A DNA stretch of 45,647 nt from an uncultured Clostridia bacterium (GCA_947588905.1 CANQBB010000007.1:1-45647), one strand, 5' to 3'; counted from the first letter of the stretch, positions 31,970-42,623 are shown. The notes: generated by a model not told the origin, from the letters alone. Made by a program: numbers and translations.

Positions 31970-32196
31970 CTGTACACCTCAACCTTAATTTTTTTTGCAT
32001 CTTCTTTTCTTAAGCAAAGCTCATAGCCCCTAATTTCTATGCTAATTGGATCCCCCATTGGAGCAATTTTAATAATTTTAATTGGTGTATTTTTTACTAA
32101 TCCCATTTCTAAAAAATGATTTCTAATTTTTTTATTAAACATTTCTATGCTAACAATTCTTGCATTTTGATTTAATCTTAATTCACAAATATTCAT
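31966..32196 (-). CDS. feoA: Ferrous iron transport protein A
   Basis: RIVSIEMFNKKIRNHFLEMGLVKNTPIKIIKIAPMGDPISIEIRGYELCLRKEDAKKIKV; RBS before ATG 32196; overlaps feoB start. Confidence 0.93.
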   Translation of the reverse strand: MNICELRLNQNARIVSIEMFNKKIRNHFLEMGLVKNTPIKIIKIAPMGDPISIEIRGYELCLRKEDAKKIKVEVYR

Positions 32197-32316
32197 AAAT
32201 ATTAACCTCTTGTCCATGTTTTAATAAATAGATATTCAGTTATAATAATATTTATGAAAATTTTTATATTAAAAAAACTTTTCTTATTAAATTATAACAA
32301 GAAAAGTCTTTAATAT

Positions 32317-34562
32317 TTACATTTCAATTTCTATAACATGATCTTTATTATCATCAGCTAATTTAATTTGATTTGTATTTATAAAATTATTATCTAATGA
32401 TATTGATGAAATTCCATTTGTTTTTCCATTTTTATTATTTACTTCTATTTTATATTTAGTATTTTTATACATAATTTCTACTTTATAATTTTCCCATCCA
32501 TGTGGAATACATGGTTCTATTATTAAAGTATCTACATTCTTTTTTATTCCCAATATATATTCTAGTCCTGCTATATATAGCCAAGAACTAGAACCTGTAT
32601 ACCAGGTCCATCCACCTCTACCTAGCATACTACTATTCGCATATACATCTGCTGCAACAACATAAGGTTCTACTTTATATCGTAAAACATTTTCCTTCGT
32701 TCTTGCATGTTCAATTGGATTTATTATTCTAAAATATTCTCCTGCTCTATCTCCATTTTTTATCATTGCATTAGCAATAACACTCCATATTGCACCATGA
32801 GTATATTGTCCACCATTTTCTCTTACACCTGGTATATATTCTTTTATATATCCAGGATTCATTTCTGTTTTATCAAATGGAGGTGTTAAAAGTTTTATTA
32901 TCATATTTTCTTTATCTACTAAATAATTTTCTAAACTATCCATTGCTTGTACACATTTATTTTTTTCTCCTGCTTCTGAAATAACTGCCCAGCTTTGAGA
33001 TATACCATCTATTTTACACTCATCATTTATATTTGAGCCTACTGGATCACCATTAGAAAAATACGCTCTCCTATACCATTTACCATCCCAACCATTCTCA
33101 TTTAAACTAACTTTTAAATTTTCTAAAATCTTTTCATATTTTTTTATTATTTCATTTTCATTTCTTAATTTACAAATATTCTTAAAATTTTTTAAAACCT
33201 CATAAATAAAAAATCCGAAGCCAAATACTTTGACCTTGTATATTATTCATTCCATCATTCCAGTCACCGTTCCCCATTTTAGGCAATCCGTTTTCATCTA
33301 TTTTTACACCATATTCTATCGCTTTCAAACAATGTTTAAATAATGATTCTGTATATTGAGTAGTTTCTGTTTCTGTATATCTTTCTATTTCATTTTCTTT
33401 AAGCACTTCACTTTTCACATATGGTATTTGTTCATCTAAGATTTCTATATCTCCTGTATATTTAATATACTTACTTAAAATATATGGAAGCCACAGTAAA
33501 TCATCTGTATATCTAGTTCTAGTTCCATTATTTTTTTCTGGATGCCACCAATGTAATACATCTCCCTCTTCAAATTGATGCATAGCATGATAAATTATTT
33601 GATTTCTGGTAATGCTTTCATCAAACCAAAGTAACATTAAAGAATCTTGTAATTGGTCTCTAAAGCCAAATGCACCGACCACATTGATAAAATGATGTTC
33701 TTGCCCATATTCTACACACTAATGTTTGATATAATAACCAACCATTCATTATAATGTTCATTGATTCTATGGGAGTATATATTTTTACTGATTTCATTTT
33801 ATCATTCCAATAATTTGATATTTCTTTCAAATCTTCTTCTACATTTTGAAAGTCATCTTCAGCTGTGGATATTTCTATTTTTATATTATATTTTTTTGAA
33901 TCTTTTAAATTTAAAGAAAATCTAACTTCATTATTTTCATCTGAAAATTTATTCATATCAGATGATGCTTTTATATAAACATTTTGATTGCTATAAATAT
34001 CTCTATATTTATTTTTAATAATTATAAAATTTTTAGATTTATCTATCACAATATGCTTTTTTGAAAATTCTCTTGTAACTCCTAGTACCGGAATCATATT
34101 ATATATCAACTCGGCATTTATTTCATTTTTCTTACTCTCAATTTCTATATTATATACTTTTTTACTTGATAATATTGGAACATATATTATTGTTTCTATT
34201 TTCATCTCATCATCTTCATATATATATTTAGCATATCCAAATCCAAATATTATTTTATATTTTTCTAATGTATGATATGGTAATATATCTATCTCTCTAT
34301 CTTTAATTTTTAAAATCAATTTTTCTGATGGTGTATCTTTTAATGCATCATTTGACCAATTTGTTATTTTATTAGCTTGACTATTTTTATACCAAATATA
34401 TCCTCCACCATTTGCAGTAATTAAAGTTCCAAAATCTTCATTTGCTATTATATGAGACCATGGTAAAGGAGTTTCAATATTTGATGTGTCAATAATATAT
34501 TCTTTTCCATCTTTGCTAAAACCACCATATTCATTATAATATAATAAATCATTCTCCCTCAT
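32317..34562 (-). CDS. GH94 glycoside phosphorylase (NdvB C-terminal-like), with two +1 shifts at CGG 33675-33677 and 33215-33217
   Basis: Fragments join as ...LVCRIWARTSFYQCG-[C]GGT-AFGFRDQLQDSLML... and ...GNGDWNDGMNNIQGQSIWL-[C]GGA-FFIYEVLKNFKN...WDGKWYRRAYFSNGDPVGS...; 2246 nt = 748 codons + 2. Confidence 0.88.
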
Positions 34563-37500
34563 AAAGTTGCTCCTTTAAAAATCCATCTCTCGAATTTAAA
34601 ATTAAATCACTACATGCATATAAAAGTCTTTCTTCTTCAAGTGTAATATCATATTTTTTTATTATATGAATTCCACCGTTTTTATTAAGCAAATAAATCA
34701 GTCCTTTTTTCCCAATAACTTCATATAATCTATCTTGAACATATTGCTCATATTTATTTTCTTCTTCATTTAATATTATTAAATCAACCAATAAGTTTTT
34801 CTTAAAGTAATATTCTATAGCCATTATTAAATCTTTAATTACATATATATCGTTAACTCTATTTATTCTTATCATTATAATAGGCAAATCACCTGATATT
34901 CCATATTTCCATAAATCATATTGTTTTAGAATGTTTTTTCTTATAAATTCTTTATATTTTTCTTTTGTATGATTATTACCAATAATTGAAAAAAGTTTAT
35001 TAAACATAATAATATCTTTTCCTTTATAACCCAAAAATCTATTTTCCACTAAGCTTTTAGAATAAGCAAGTTCAAATAATCTTTCTGCCATTTCAATCGA
35101 GTTATATTTATTATACATAGAAATAATATCATCATATTTTCTTGACACACCATAATAAAATATAAGTTTTCTGCTTTCATTGTTAGCTAATTTTATATTT
35201 TGTTTAAATGAAATTATTGTATTGGTTGAAACATTGTTTTCATTTGAAAAAGCAACATCTTGTTTTTCAATAATTGGATTTTTTATATCTCTTAATCTTC
35301 CAATAATTTTAGATTTATCTAATTCAAATTCCTGTTTATTTTCACAATTGCTTAATAAAAAGTTAAGATAATAAATCTTATCATTATGAAATCTTTTTTC
35401 TAAAATAATTCCATTTCCATATTTACTACTTCTAACAAATAAATTATTATATGCTGGATGCACTATATCATTACTAGGATTAGAAAGGACAGGTTCAACA
35501 TAGCTTATTACATCTAAATTCATTTCTTTTTCAGAAATATTTTTTATTTCTAAGCATCTTACTTCTATATCATCTTCTGGTGATACTGCAATTTTTGTAT
35601 TTATTTCTAACTTAGAATTATTTCTATAAAAGCTAGTTTCTGATGATGAAAATTTTACTTCATATTCATTAACATTATCTTTTTTAGGAAATAATGTATT
35701 GCTAATTACTTCTCCTGTTTCTAAATCTTTAATATAAAAACAAATTCCTTGTCTATTTCCATCTTTATTTTTAGTTAAAAGTAAATTATCATAAACAGCA
35801 TATCCCTCTCCATAATCATTTATCAACAAAGTGTAGTTATTGTTTGACATTATATTAACATTTCCACATGGTGTATTTATTACGTTTTCTGCATGTTCTT
35901 CGTAATTTTTATATTTTAATACTCTTATTTTTTCTTTTTTAGATTTAGTAAATACAACGTTTGATGGAATTTTTTCTTGAAGTAATATATTTATACTTCT
36001 TATTTCTGGATTAGACATAAATCTTTTTTGTAATATATTTTCATTTAAATAATTATTTATTGAAAGTAATATTAAAGCTTCATGATGCGCCATATATGTT
36101 TTTACAATTTCATATTTATTTTTTCCAACTCTATTTGGGGTAAAATCTATAGAATCATAAAAACCATATTTATCAAAACATCCATATTTTTTTAACTCAA
36201 TTATATTTTTATAAACTTCTCTAGGTTCTTTACTTAATGCAAGTAAAGAACTATATGGTGACACAACAACTTCTTCTTTTAACCCTCTTTTTAAACCTAG
36301 CCATGGTATTCCAAATGCTTTATATTGATAATTTAAATTTAAATCTTGTAAATTAAAAGCTGCCTCCGAAATTCCCCAAGGTACATTTAATTTTTTTGCA
36401 TATTTTATTTGACTGTTTATACAAAAATCATATGTTTCATCTAACAAAGTATATTTATATGGTTTCATTATAACTATTGGCATAAAATATTCAAACATTG
36501 TTCCGGACCATGAGACTAATCCTTTATATTTATCTACTGTTGTTAATGTTCTACTCATATTAAACCAATGTTTATATGGAATATCTTTTTTAGCTATAGC
36601 AATAAAACTTGCAAGCCTTGCTTCTGATGCAAGTAAATCATAATATGAATCAACCAATTTATTTTCTCTAATATCATATCCTATTGAAAACAAATTTTTA
36701 TCTGCATCATACAAATAACTAAAATCCGTATCATCTATTAAATTATTTACTTTATTTCTATATTCTTCTTCTCCATTATCCTCAAAAAATTTTCTTACAG
36801 TATATAAATAGCCAACAAAGTTTCCACTATCAACTGTTGAAACGAACTTTGGATTTAATGGTTCTAAATTTTTAGTGTTATACCAATTTATTAAATGACC
36901 ATGCCATTTTTCTAATTTTTCTATTGTATCAATACTATTTTTTAATTTATATATACATGTATCTCTATCAATAAATTTCATATCATATGCTGAGATAATA
37001 GCCATAAGTCCTAACCCTATGTTAGTTGATGATGTTGTATTAACAATTTCTTTTTTTCTGCCATATTGAAAATTATCTGGTGGTAAAAAATTATTTTCTA
37101 TATTCATATAATCGTTAAAATAATTCCATGTTCTTGTTGCGATTTCTTTTATTTCATTATCTTCATTTTTAGATAATTTTTCTGCACTACTTTTACTAGG
37201 TTTGCTAATTAAATAACTAAATATTGGAGTTAAGGTCCACAATATAAAAAAGCTAATAGATACAAATATATTTATATTGTTAAAATATATCCCTGATAAA
37301 ATTAAAGCAATTCCAATAATTGGACTAACTATCATTTCTTTTATAAAATCTTTGAGACTATCTCCTAAACTTTTTTCTGCATCTGCTGATGTTGTCCATT
37401 CTAATAAATGTTTTTTAGAAATTATCATTCTATATAATGTAACAAATATTGCTTTTAACATTAAAACTGCTTTATATGGTAAAAGCAAAAGTGATAAAAT

Positions 37501-39876
37501 ACTTTTTAAAAAGCTTCCTTGAATTCCATTTATAATTGGTAAATAATTTTTTGTTTTTATCCCATTATTATGATTAAATATTTTTTCGATACAATCAATA
37601 ATAAACGGAAAAAATATAATAAAAATACTCAATTCATAATGGCCTAAAAAAATTAGTAACAAAAGAAAAATATCAACACAACTTCTTCTTAAATTATCAA
37701 AGATTTTATATTTTGATAATTTATTAAGAGGAGATTTAAATAACCATTTAATAATTTGCCAATCTCCTCTTGTCCATCTATGAAGTCTTAGCATATATGA
37801 ATTAACTTTTGAGGGAAATCCATCAATTACCTCTATATCACTCGCAAGTCCACATCTTAAATAACTTCCTTCTAATAAATCATGACTTAATACTGTATTT
37901 TCTGGTATCTCATTTTTTAATAATTCATTAAATATTTTTATATTAAATATCCCTTTACCAGTAAAGATTGCCTCTCCAAACAAATCTTGATAAACATTTG
38001 ATTCAGCTGTTGAATAAACATCTATACCACCATCACCAGCATATATTTTAGAAAATAAAGAAGCAGTTGAACTTTCAATATCAATTCCAACTTTAGGTTG
38101 AATCAGTCCATATCCTTTTACTACTATTTTATTTTCTACAACAGGTGTATTCATAGGATGTTCCATCGTTCCTATCAACTTTTTAGCAGTATCCATTGTT
38201 AAATTGGTATCTGCATCTAATGTAATTACATATTTTATTTCTGGAATATTCGTAATTGTGTTTACTACAAAGCTTCCTTTGTTATTAAAAAGTAAAAATT
38301 CTACAAATTCTGTTATCATACCTCTTTTTCTTTCATATCCTAGCCACTTATTTTGCTTTGTATTAAATATTCTTTTTCTATATAAAAAGAAAAAATTATT
38401 ACAATCATATTTTTTATTAAGTCTTTTAGCTTCTTCAACTCCTGCTTCTATTATTTCTCTATCATATACACTTTCTTCTGTATTTATTTCTGTACAATCT
38501 CCAAGTAATGCAAAATATAAATTAGGAATTTTATTAGAAATATAATAACTCTCTATATTCTTAAAAATTTCTTTTACTTTTTCTTTATCATTTAACAATG
38601 TAGGAACAATTACAAAGGATGAAACATCTTCTGGAATATATTCTAATTTAGGAATTATTTTAGGCTTTTTCATTTTGCAAATTATTTTATTTATTAAAAG
38701 CACAAATATCTCAGAAATAGGAATTAGTGCTAAATAAAACTTTTCTCTTAAAATTAAAAAGCTTAAAAATATAGTTGGCAAATATATGCTTATTAAATAT
38801 AAAAATAATTTTAGTGATATTGATTTTGGTTTTGATGTTTTTATTCCTAATTTATTTAAAAATTTTTTTCTCTCTTCACCAATTAAATATTCTCCAATAT
38901 GTTTATTTTCTTTCTTGGCAAGTTCTAATAATTCAGATGATATATAACTTTCTGAAAGTTTAGATTTTTTAGAAAGTTTTTTTATTTCATTTCTATATAA
39001 ATTTTTAGTATCAAAGTCAGATATCTTATACCATATGTCCTCATTTAAAATTATTTCTATTCCATTTATCTCTTCAAAGATACTAGTCCAATTATATCTT
39101 AATATATTTTTTATGCTTGTAATACTATTACTAATGGACACTCTTCTAAGTGCCATGTCATAATGCTCTATTTTTATAACATCATCTAATGTTGTTCCAG
39201 CCTTTTTAATTTCTTCACTTAAAATGTCTATATATTTTTTTGTACTTTTTCCTTCTTTTTTTAATAAAAAAACTAAAAACTCAACATATGTTGAAATCTC
39301 CCCATTTAAATTTATATTTCTATACTTTGAAAAAAGTTGTTTGTTTAATGGTTCATTTTTTATAATTCTCTCTACTAAACTTGCAACTTTAAATTTTTGA
39401 TATTGTGAAATAATTATTCTGTCACAAACTTGTTTAATATAATCAATTAAACATATTTTTAGCATTACTGGAAATACCCAGATTTCCTCCATAGAAAGTT
39501 TTCTTTTTGTTGAATATGCATTTATAAATTTTTTAATATTTTCTTTTGTAACATTTCCATCTGTGATATATACTAATTCTCTTGCTAATATATAAATTCT
39601 TGCTTGACCTTTTATTGCTGGCAACTTAATAAAGTTATCAATTTTTAATTCTTTTTGAATAATATTTACTTGTTCTTCTATAATATAAAAATTATCTAAT
39701 ATCCATTCTCCACTTGGTGGAATTGATATATCTAAATAAACACTTTCAGACAATACATTATATGCTTTTTGTATTTTAGAAAAGTTTTCTTTTAAAATAT
39801 ATATTGGATAATTTTTTTTATTTATTTTTCCTTGAACATTATGCTCTATCGCTAATCTTTTAGCATAATTCTCCAT
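34549..39876 (-). CDS. Cyclic beta-1,2-glucan synthase-like GT84 protein (NdvB N-terminal/middle part)
   Basis: 1775 aa; FLLYRKRIFNTKQNKWLGYERKRG, YVITLDADTNLTMDTAKKLIGTMEHPMN, LRLHRWTRGDWQIIKW, DSGNFVGYLYT, multi-TM. Confidence 0.9.
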   Translation of the reverse strand: MENYAKRLAIEHNVQGKINKKNYPIYILKENFSKIQKAYNVLSESVYLDISIPPSGEWILDNFYIIEEQVNIIQKELKIDNFIKLPAIKGQARIYILARELVYITDGNVTKENIKKFINAYSTKRKLSMEEIWVFPVMLKICLIDYIKQVCDRIIISQYQKFKVASLVERIIKNEPLNKQLFSKYRNINLNGEISTYVEFLVFLLKKEGKSTKKYIDILSEEIKKAGTTLDDVIKIEHYDMALRRVSISNSITSIKNILRYNWTSIFEEINGIEIILNEDIWYKISDFDTKNLYRNEIKKLSKKSKLSESYISSELLELAKKENKHIGEYLIGEERKKFLNKLGIKTSKPKSISLKLFLYLISIYLPTIFLSFLILREKFYLALIPISEIFVLLINKIICKMKKPKIIPKLEYIPEDVSSFVIVPTLLNDKEKVKEIFKNIESYYISNKIPNLYFALLGDCTEINTEESVYDREIIEAGVEEAKRLNKKYDCNNFFFLYRKRIFNTKQNKWLGYERKRGMITEFVEFLLFNNKGSFVVNTITNIPEIKYVITLDADTNLTMDTAKKLIGTMEHPMNTPVVENKIVVKGYGLIQPKVGIDIESSTASLFSKIYAGDGGIDVYSTAESNVYQDLFGEAIFTGKGIFNIKIFNELLKNEIPENTVLSHDLLEGSYLRCGLASDIEVIDGFPSKVNSYMLRLHRWTRGDWQIIKWLFKSPLNKLSKYKIFDNLRRSCVDIFLLLLIFLGHYELSIFIIFFPFIIDCIEKIFNHNNGIKTKNYLPIINGIQGSFLKSILSLLLLPYKAVLMLKAIFVTLYRMIISKKHLLEWTTSADAEKSLGDSLKDFIKEMIVSPIIGIALILSGIYFNNINIFVSISFFILWTLTPIFSYLISKPSKSSAEKLSKNEDNEIKEIATRTWNYFNDYMNIENNFLPPDNFQYGRKKEIVNTTSSTNIGLGLMAIISAYDMKFIDRDTCIYKLKNSIDTIEKLEKWHGHLINWYNTKNLEPLNPKFVSTVDSGNFVGYLYTVRKFFEDNGEEEYRNKVNNLIDDTDFSYLYDADKNLFSIGYDIRENKLVDSYYDLLASEARLASFIAIAKKDIPYKHWFNMSRTLTTVDKYKGLVSWSGTMFEYFMPIVIMKPYKYTLLDETYDFCINSQIKYAKKLNVPWGISEAAFNLQDLNLNYQYKAFGIPWLGLKRGLKEEVVVSPYSSLLALSKEPREVYKNIIELKKYGCFDKYGFYDSIDFTPNRVGKNKYEIVKTYMAHHEALILLSINNYLNENILQKRFMSNPEIRSINILLQEKIPSNVVFTKSKKEKIRVLKYKNYEEHAENVINTPCGNVNIMSNNNYTLLINDYGEGYAVYDNLLLTKNKDGNRQGICFYIKDLETGEVISNTLFPKKDNVNEYEVKFSSSETSFYRNNSKLEINTKIAVSPEDDIEVRCLEIKNISEKEMNLDVISYVEPVLSNPSNDIVHPAYNNLFVRSSKYGNGIILEKRFHNDKIYYLNFLLSNCENKQEFELDKSKIIGRLRDIKNPIIEKQDVAFSNENNVSTNTIISFKQNIKLANNESRKLIFYYGVSRKYDDIISMYNKYNSIEMAERLFELAYSKSLVENRFLGYKGKDIIMFNKLFSIIGNNHTKEKYKEFIRKNILKQYDLWKYGISGDLPIIMIRINRVNDIYVIKDLIMAIEYYFKKNLLVDLIILNEEENKYEQYVQDRLYEVIGKKGLIYLLNKNGGIHIIKKYDITLEEERLLYACSDLILNSRDGFLKEQLYEGE

Positions 39877-39935
39877 TTAAAATCTCCTTCGCCACAGTAC
39901 TAAATATATTTTGGGCGAAGATAATAAAAATATAC

Positions 39936-40638
39936 CTAATTATTGTAAAATTCTTCTACTCCTTTACAAATTCCGCAACACTAATTTATTTTGATAGTCT
40001 TCATCTTTTAACAAATTTGCCTCTTCTTCATTTGATATAAATCCACATTCAACTATTACAACAGGAATATTGGTTTTATCAACAATTCTAATATTAGATA
40101 TTTTTAAAGGTTGTCTTGTATTTTTCTTATCTATATATGTTCCAATTCCGTTTTGTATTGACGTAGCAAGCTTTTTACCCTCTTCTGATTTTTCACTATA
40201 AAACGTTTGCCATCCCCAATATTTAGATGAAGAATATTTATTTAAGTGAATAGATATTCCAATATCTGCATTACTATTATTTATTATTTTTACTCTATTA
40301 TTTAAATCTTCTTGTTTTAATTTTGATATTGATTCATTATTACTAATATTAGAAATATTATTTTCATCCTCTCTAGTCATTATAACTTCATACCCTAAAT
40401 CAACTAATTCTTCTTCTAATTTTTTTGCAATTATTAAATTTAAGTCTGATTCTATAATTCCATTTGCTTCGGCTCCTCCATCTGGATTTCCATGTCCTGC
40501 GTCAACAACAATAATATTACTATGTACCTTTGCCATTGTTTCTTTCTTCTTAGAAAAATTATTAAAAAATACAAATCCTAATAAAGCACAAAAAATAAAA
40601 AAAACAATTAAAATATTTTTAATCTTAAAAACGTACAA
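39936..40638 (-). CDS. cwlD: N-acetylmuramoyl-L-alanine amidase (CwlD-like), C-terminus restored by +1 shift at CGG 39973-39975
   Basis: IIVVDAGHGNPDGGAEANGIIESDLNLIIAKKLEEEL...IGISIHLNKYSSSKYWGWQTFYS...VVIVECGFISNEEEANLLKDEDYQNKLVL-[C]GGA-ICKGVEEFYNN*; 703 nt = 234 codons + 1. Confidence 0.9.
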
Positions 40639-40671
40639 TTAAACTCACCTCATTTTATATTTATGCAAAAA

Positions 40672-40707
40672 AATAATAACTAATTAAAAATTAGTTATTA
40701 TTTTTGG
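40672..40707. terminator. Intrinsic terminator-like hairpin
   Basis: AATAATAACTAATT-aaa-AATTAGTTATTATT plus T-run. Confidence 0.6.
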
Positions 40708-40717
40708 TTTTATATTA

Positions 40718-41665
40718 TTAAGATAATCTTGTTTTTCTTTTATCTTCTAGAAATACACTTCCTTCAATTGCTTTTCCTTTTTTCTTAACACTTGCTCCTT
40801 CTTCTCCAATTTCAAGAGATGTAACATATTTTTTGTAGATGTTACTTATCATTGCAACTGTGATTGTCATTATTGCAAATTTTTCTAATTTACCTTTTCT
40901 ATTTAGAACTCTTATATATCCTTTTTCCATATCTTCTTCTGTATAAAATTGTCCTATACCACTATCAAACTCTTTTACTATACGTCTACCAATTTTTCTT
41001 GCATTTTCTAAATCTAAAATGCAAACGAAATCATCTCCACCAATATGTCCAACAAAGTCTCCTCTTGCTCCCATTTTTTGAACAGTTTCTTGAATAATAT
41101 CACTTGTATATTTTATTACTTCATCGCCATTCATAAATCCATATTTATCATTATATGCTTTAAAGTTATCTAAATCTATATATAATACTGCATATTGAGA
41201 TTTTGAAGATATTCTTCTTTTTAATTCATTTTCTATTTGTACATTTCCTGGTAAACCAGTAAGAGCACTAATACATCTGTTTGAACTAATTAGATTACTA
41301 ATATTCTTTATTGTATAATAGAAATATCCTTCATTTAAAGGTTTAAATATAACAAACTCAACTTTACATTTAAGCATATCAAGTTTAAATTCTTCATCTC
41401 TTGTAGTCGCTGTAACTATTATAGGTGTTATATTATTTTCCTTACTTTTTCTTATATATTCACATACTGATTGTACATCATTAACTAAATTATCTGCATT
41501 TACAATAATTAAATCTGGTACTGCTTGTAATCCAGCCCTTAATGCAGGAGTATTAGATTCGCAACGTACAAAAACAAATCCTTTATTTTTATTAAATAAT
41601 TTAGATGTTAAATTTATTATTTCTGTCGTATCATCTACTATAAGCACATATTTATTATTTATCAT
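40718..41665 (-). CDS. Receiver-like + GGDEF-type (GGDDF) protein
   Basis: RBS GGAGGG before ATG 41665 (MINNKYVLIVDDTTEI); SALTGLPGN, YIDLDNFKAYNDKYGF, HIGGDDFVCIL. Confidence 0.85.
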   Translation of the reverse strand: MINNKYVLIVDDTTEIINLTSKLFNKNKGFVFVRCESNTPALRAGLQAVPDLIIVNADNLVNDVQSVCEYIRKSKENNITPIIVTATTRDEEFKLDMLKCKVEFVIFKPLNEGYFYYTIKNISNLISSNRCISALTGLPGNVQIENELKRRISSKSQYAVLYIDLDNFKAYNDKYGFMNGDEVIKYTSDIIQETVQKMGARGDFVGHIGGDDFVCILDLENARKIGRRIVKEFDSGIGQFYTEEDMEKGYIRVLNRKGKLEKFAIMTITVAMISNIYKKYVTSLEIGEEGASVKKKGKAIEGSVFLEDKRKTRLS

Positions 41666-41681
41666 ATGAACCCTCCAATTT

Positions 41682-42509
41682 TTATAGCATATTTGAAATA
41701 GATGCATACTGATCAATCGATAAATTTTCTGCTCGTAATTTTTCATCAATATTTAAACTAGCTAATATGCTTTTGATTTCTTCTTTTGTTTTTCCAACAT
41801 TCATTAAAGAATTACTAATCGTTTTTCTTCTTTGCGAAAAAGCTACTTTAATTGTTTTAAAAAACATCTTTTCATCATTTACTTTGACTCTTGGTTTATT
41901 AAGCATATCCATTTTTATAACACATGAATCTACTTCTGGTGATGGCATAAAATCTGTTTTAGGAACATCTATAATTATTTGTGGCATAGTATAATATTGA
42001 ACACTTATAGAAATTGCACCATATTCCTTATCTTCATGTGTAGCACAAATTCTTCTTCCAACTTCTTTTTGAACCATAACTGTTATAGATTTAATGTTTA
42101 ATTTACTTTCTAAAAGTTTCATTATAATTGGTGTCGTTATATAATATGGTAAATTTGCAACAACTTTAACGTTATCATATTTTTCAGTAATTGATTTTAA
42201 ATCAATCTTTAAAATATCCTCTTGAATTATTTCTAAATTTTTAAATATTTCAAAACGTGTTTTTAATATTTCTACCATATTTTTATCAAGTTCAATTGCA
42301 ATTACTTTTTTAGCTTTTAGAACAAGTTCTTTTGTAAGACTTCCCAAACCAGGACCTATTTCTATTACAACATCATCTTTTGAAATTTCTGCTTTTTCTA
42401 CTATCTCTTCTATTACTTGTTCATTTATAAGAAAATTTTGTCCAAATTTCTTTTTGGCATGTAAATTATATTTATTTAAAATTGCAATTGTTTCTTCTTG
42501 TAAGTTCAT
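41682..42509 (-). CDS. rsmA: 16S rRNA dimethyladenosine transferase
   Basis: KKFGQNFLINEQVIEEIVEKAEISKDDVVIEIGPGLGSLTKEL...VVANLPYYITTPIIMKLLE. Confidence 0.96.
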   Translation of the reverse strand: MNLQEETIAILNKYNLHAKKKFGQNFLINEQVIEEIVEKAEISKDDVVIEIGPGLGSLTKELVLKAKKVIAIELDKNMVEILKTRFEIFKNLEIIQEDILKIDLKSITEKYDNVKVVANLPYYITTPIIMKLLESKLNIKSITVMVQKEVGRRICATHEDKEYGAISISVQYYTMPQIIIDVPKTDFMPSPEVDSCVIKMDMLNKPRVKVNDEKMFFKTIKVAFSQRRKTISNSLMNVGKTKEEIKSILASLNIDEKLRAENLSIDQYASISNML

Positions 42510-42623
42510 AAAACACCTCGAAATAATTATATAATTTTATATTTATAAAATCAAGATTATGCTTTTATTTTTTATAATAAAATAGACATCTTAAATTCAA
42601 TCTTTTTCTATATTATTACACAA

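Noticed and set aside
32317-34562. GH94 fragments as an ordinary pseudogene
   Set aside because: Only two lesions, both identical in type (CGG +1) to those in four other genes; no other stops or decay seen.
34549-34562. Seventh frameshift site
   Set aside because: No CGG, and a good AAAGGAG RBS plus ATG supports independent initiation; kept only as a separate low-certainty finding.
5081-39975. Simple sense reassignment of CGG (e.g. to Gln or Trp)
   Set aside because: Changing the amino acid would not repair the frame; each site needs a one-nucleotide shift.
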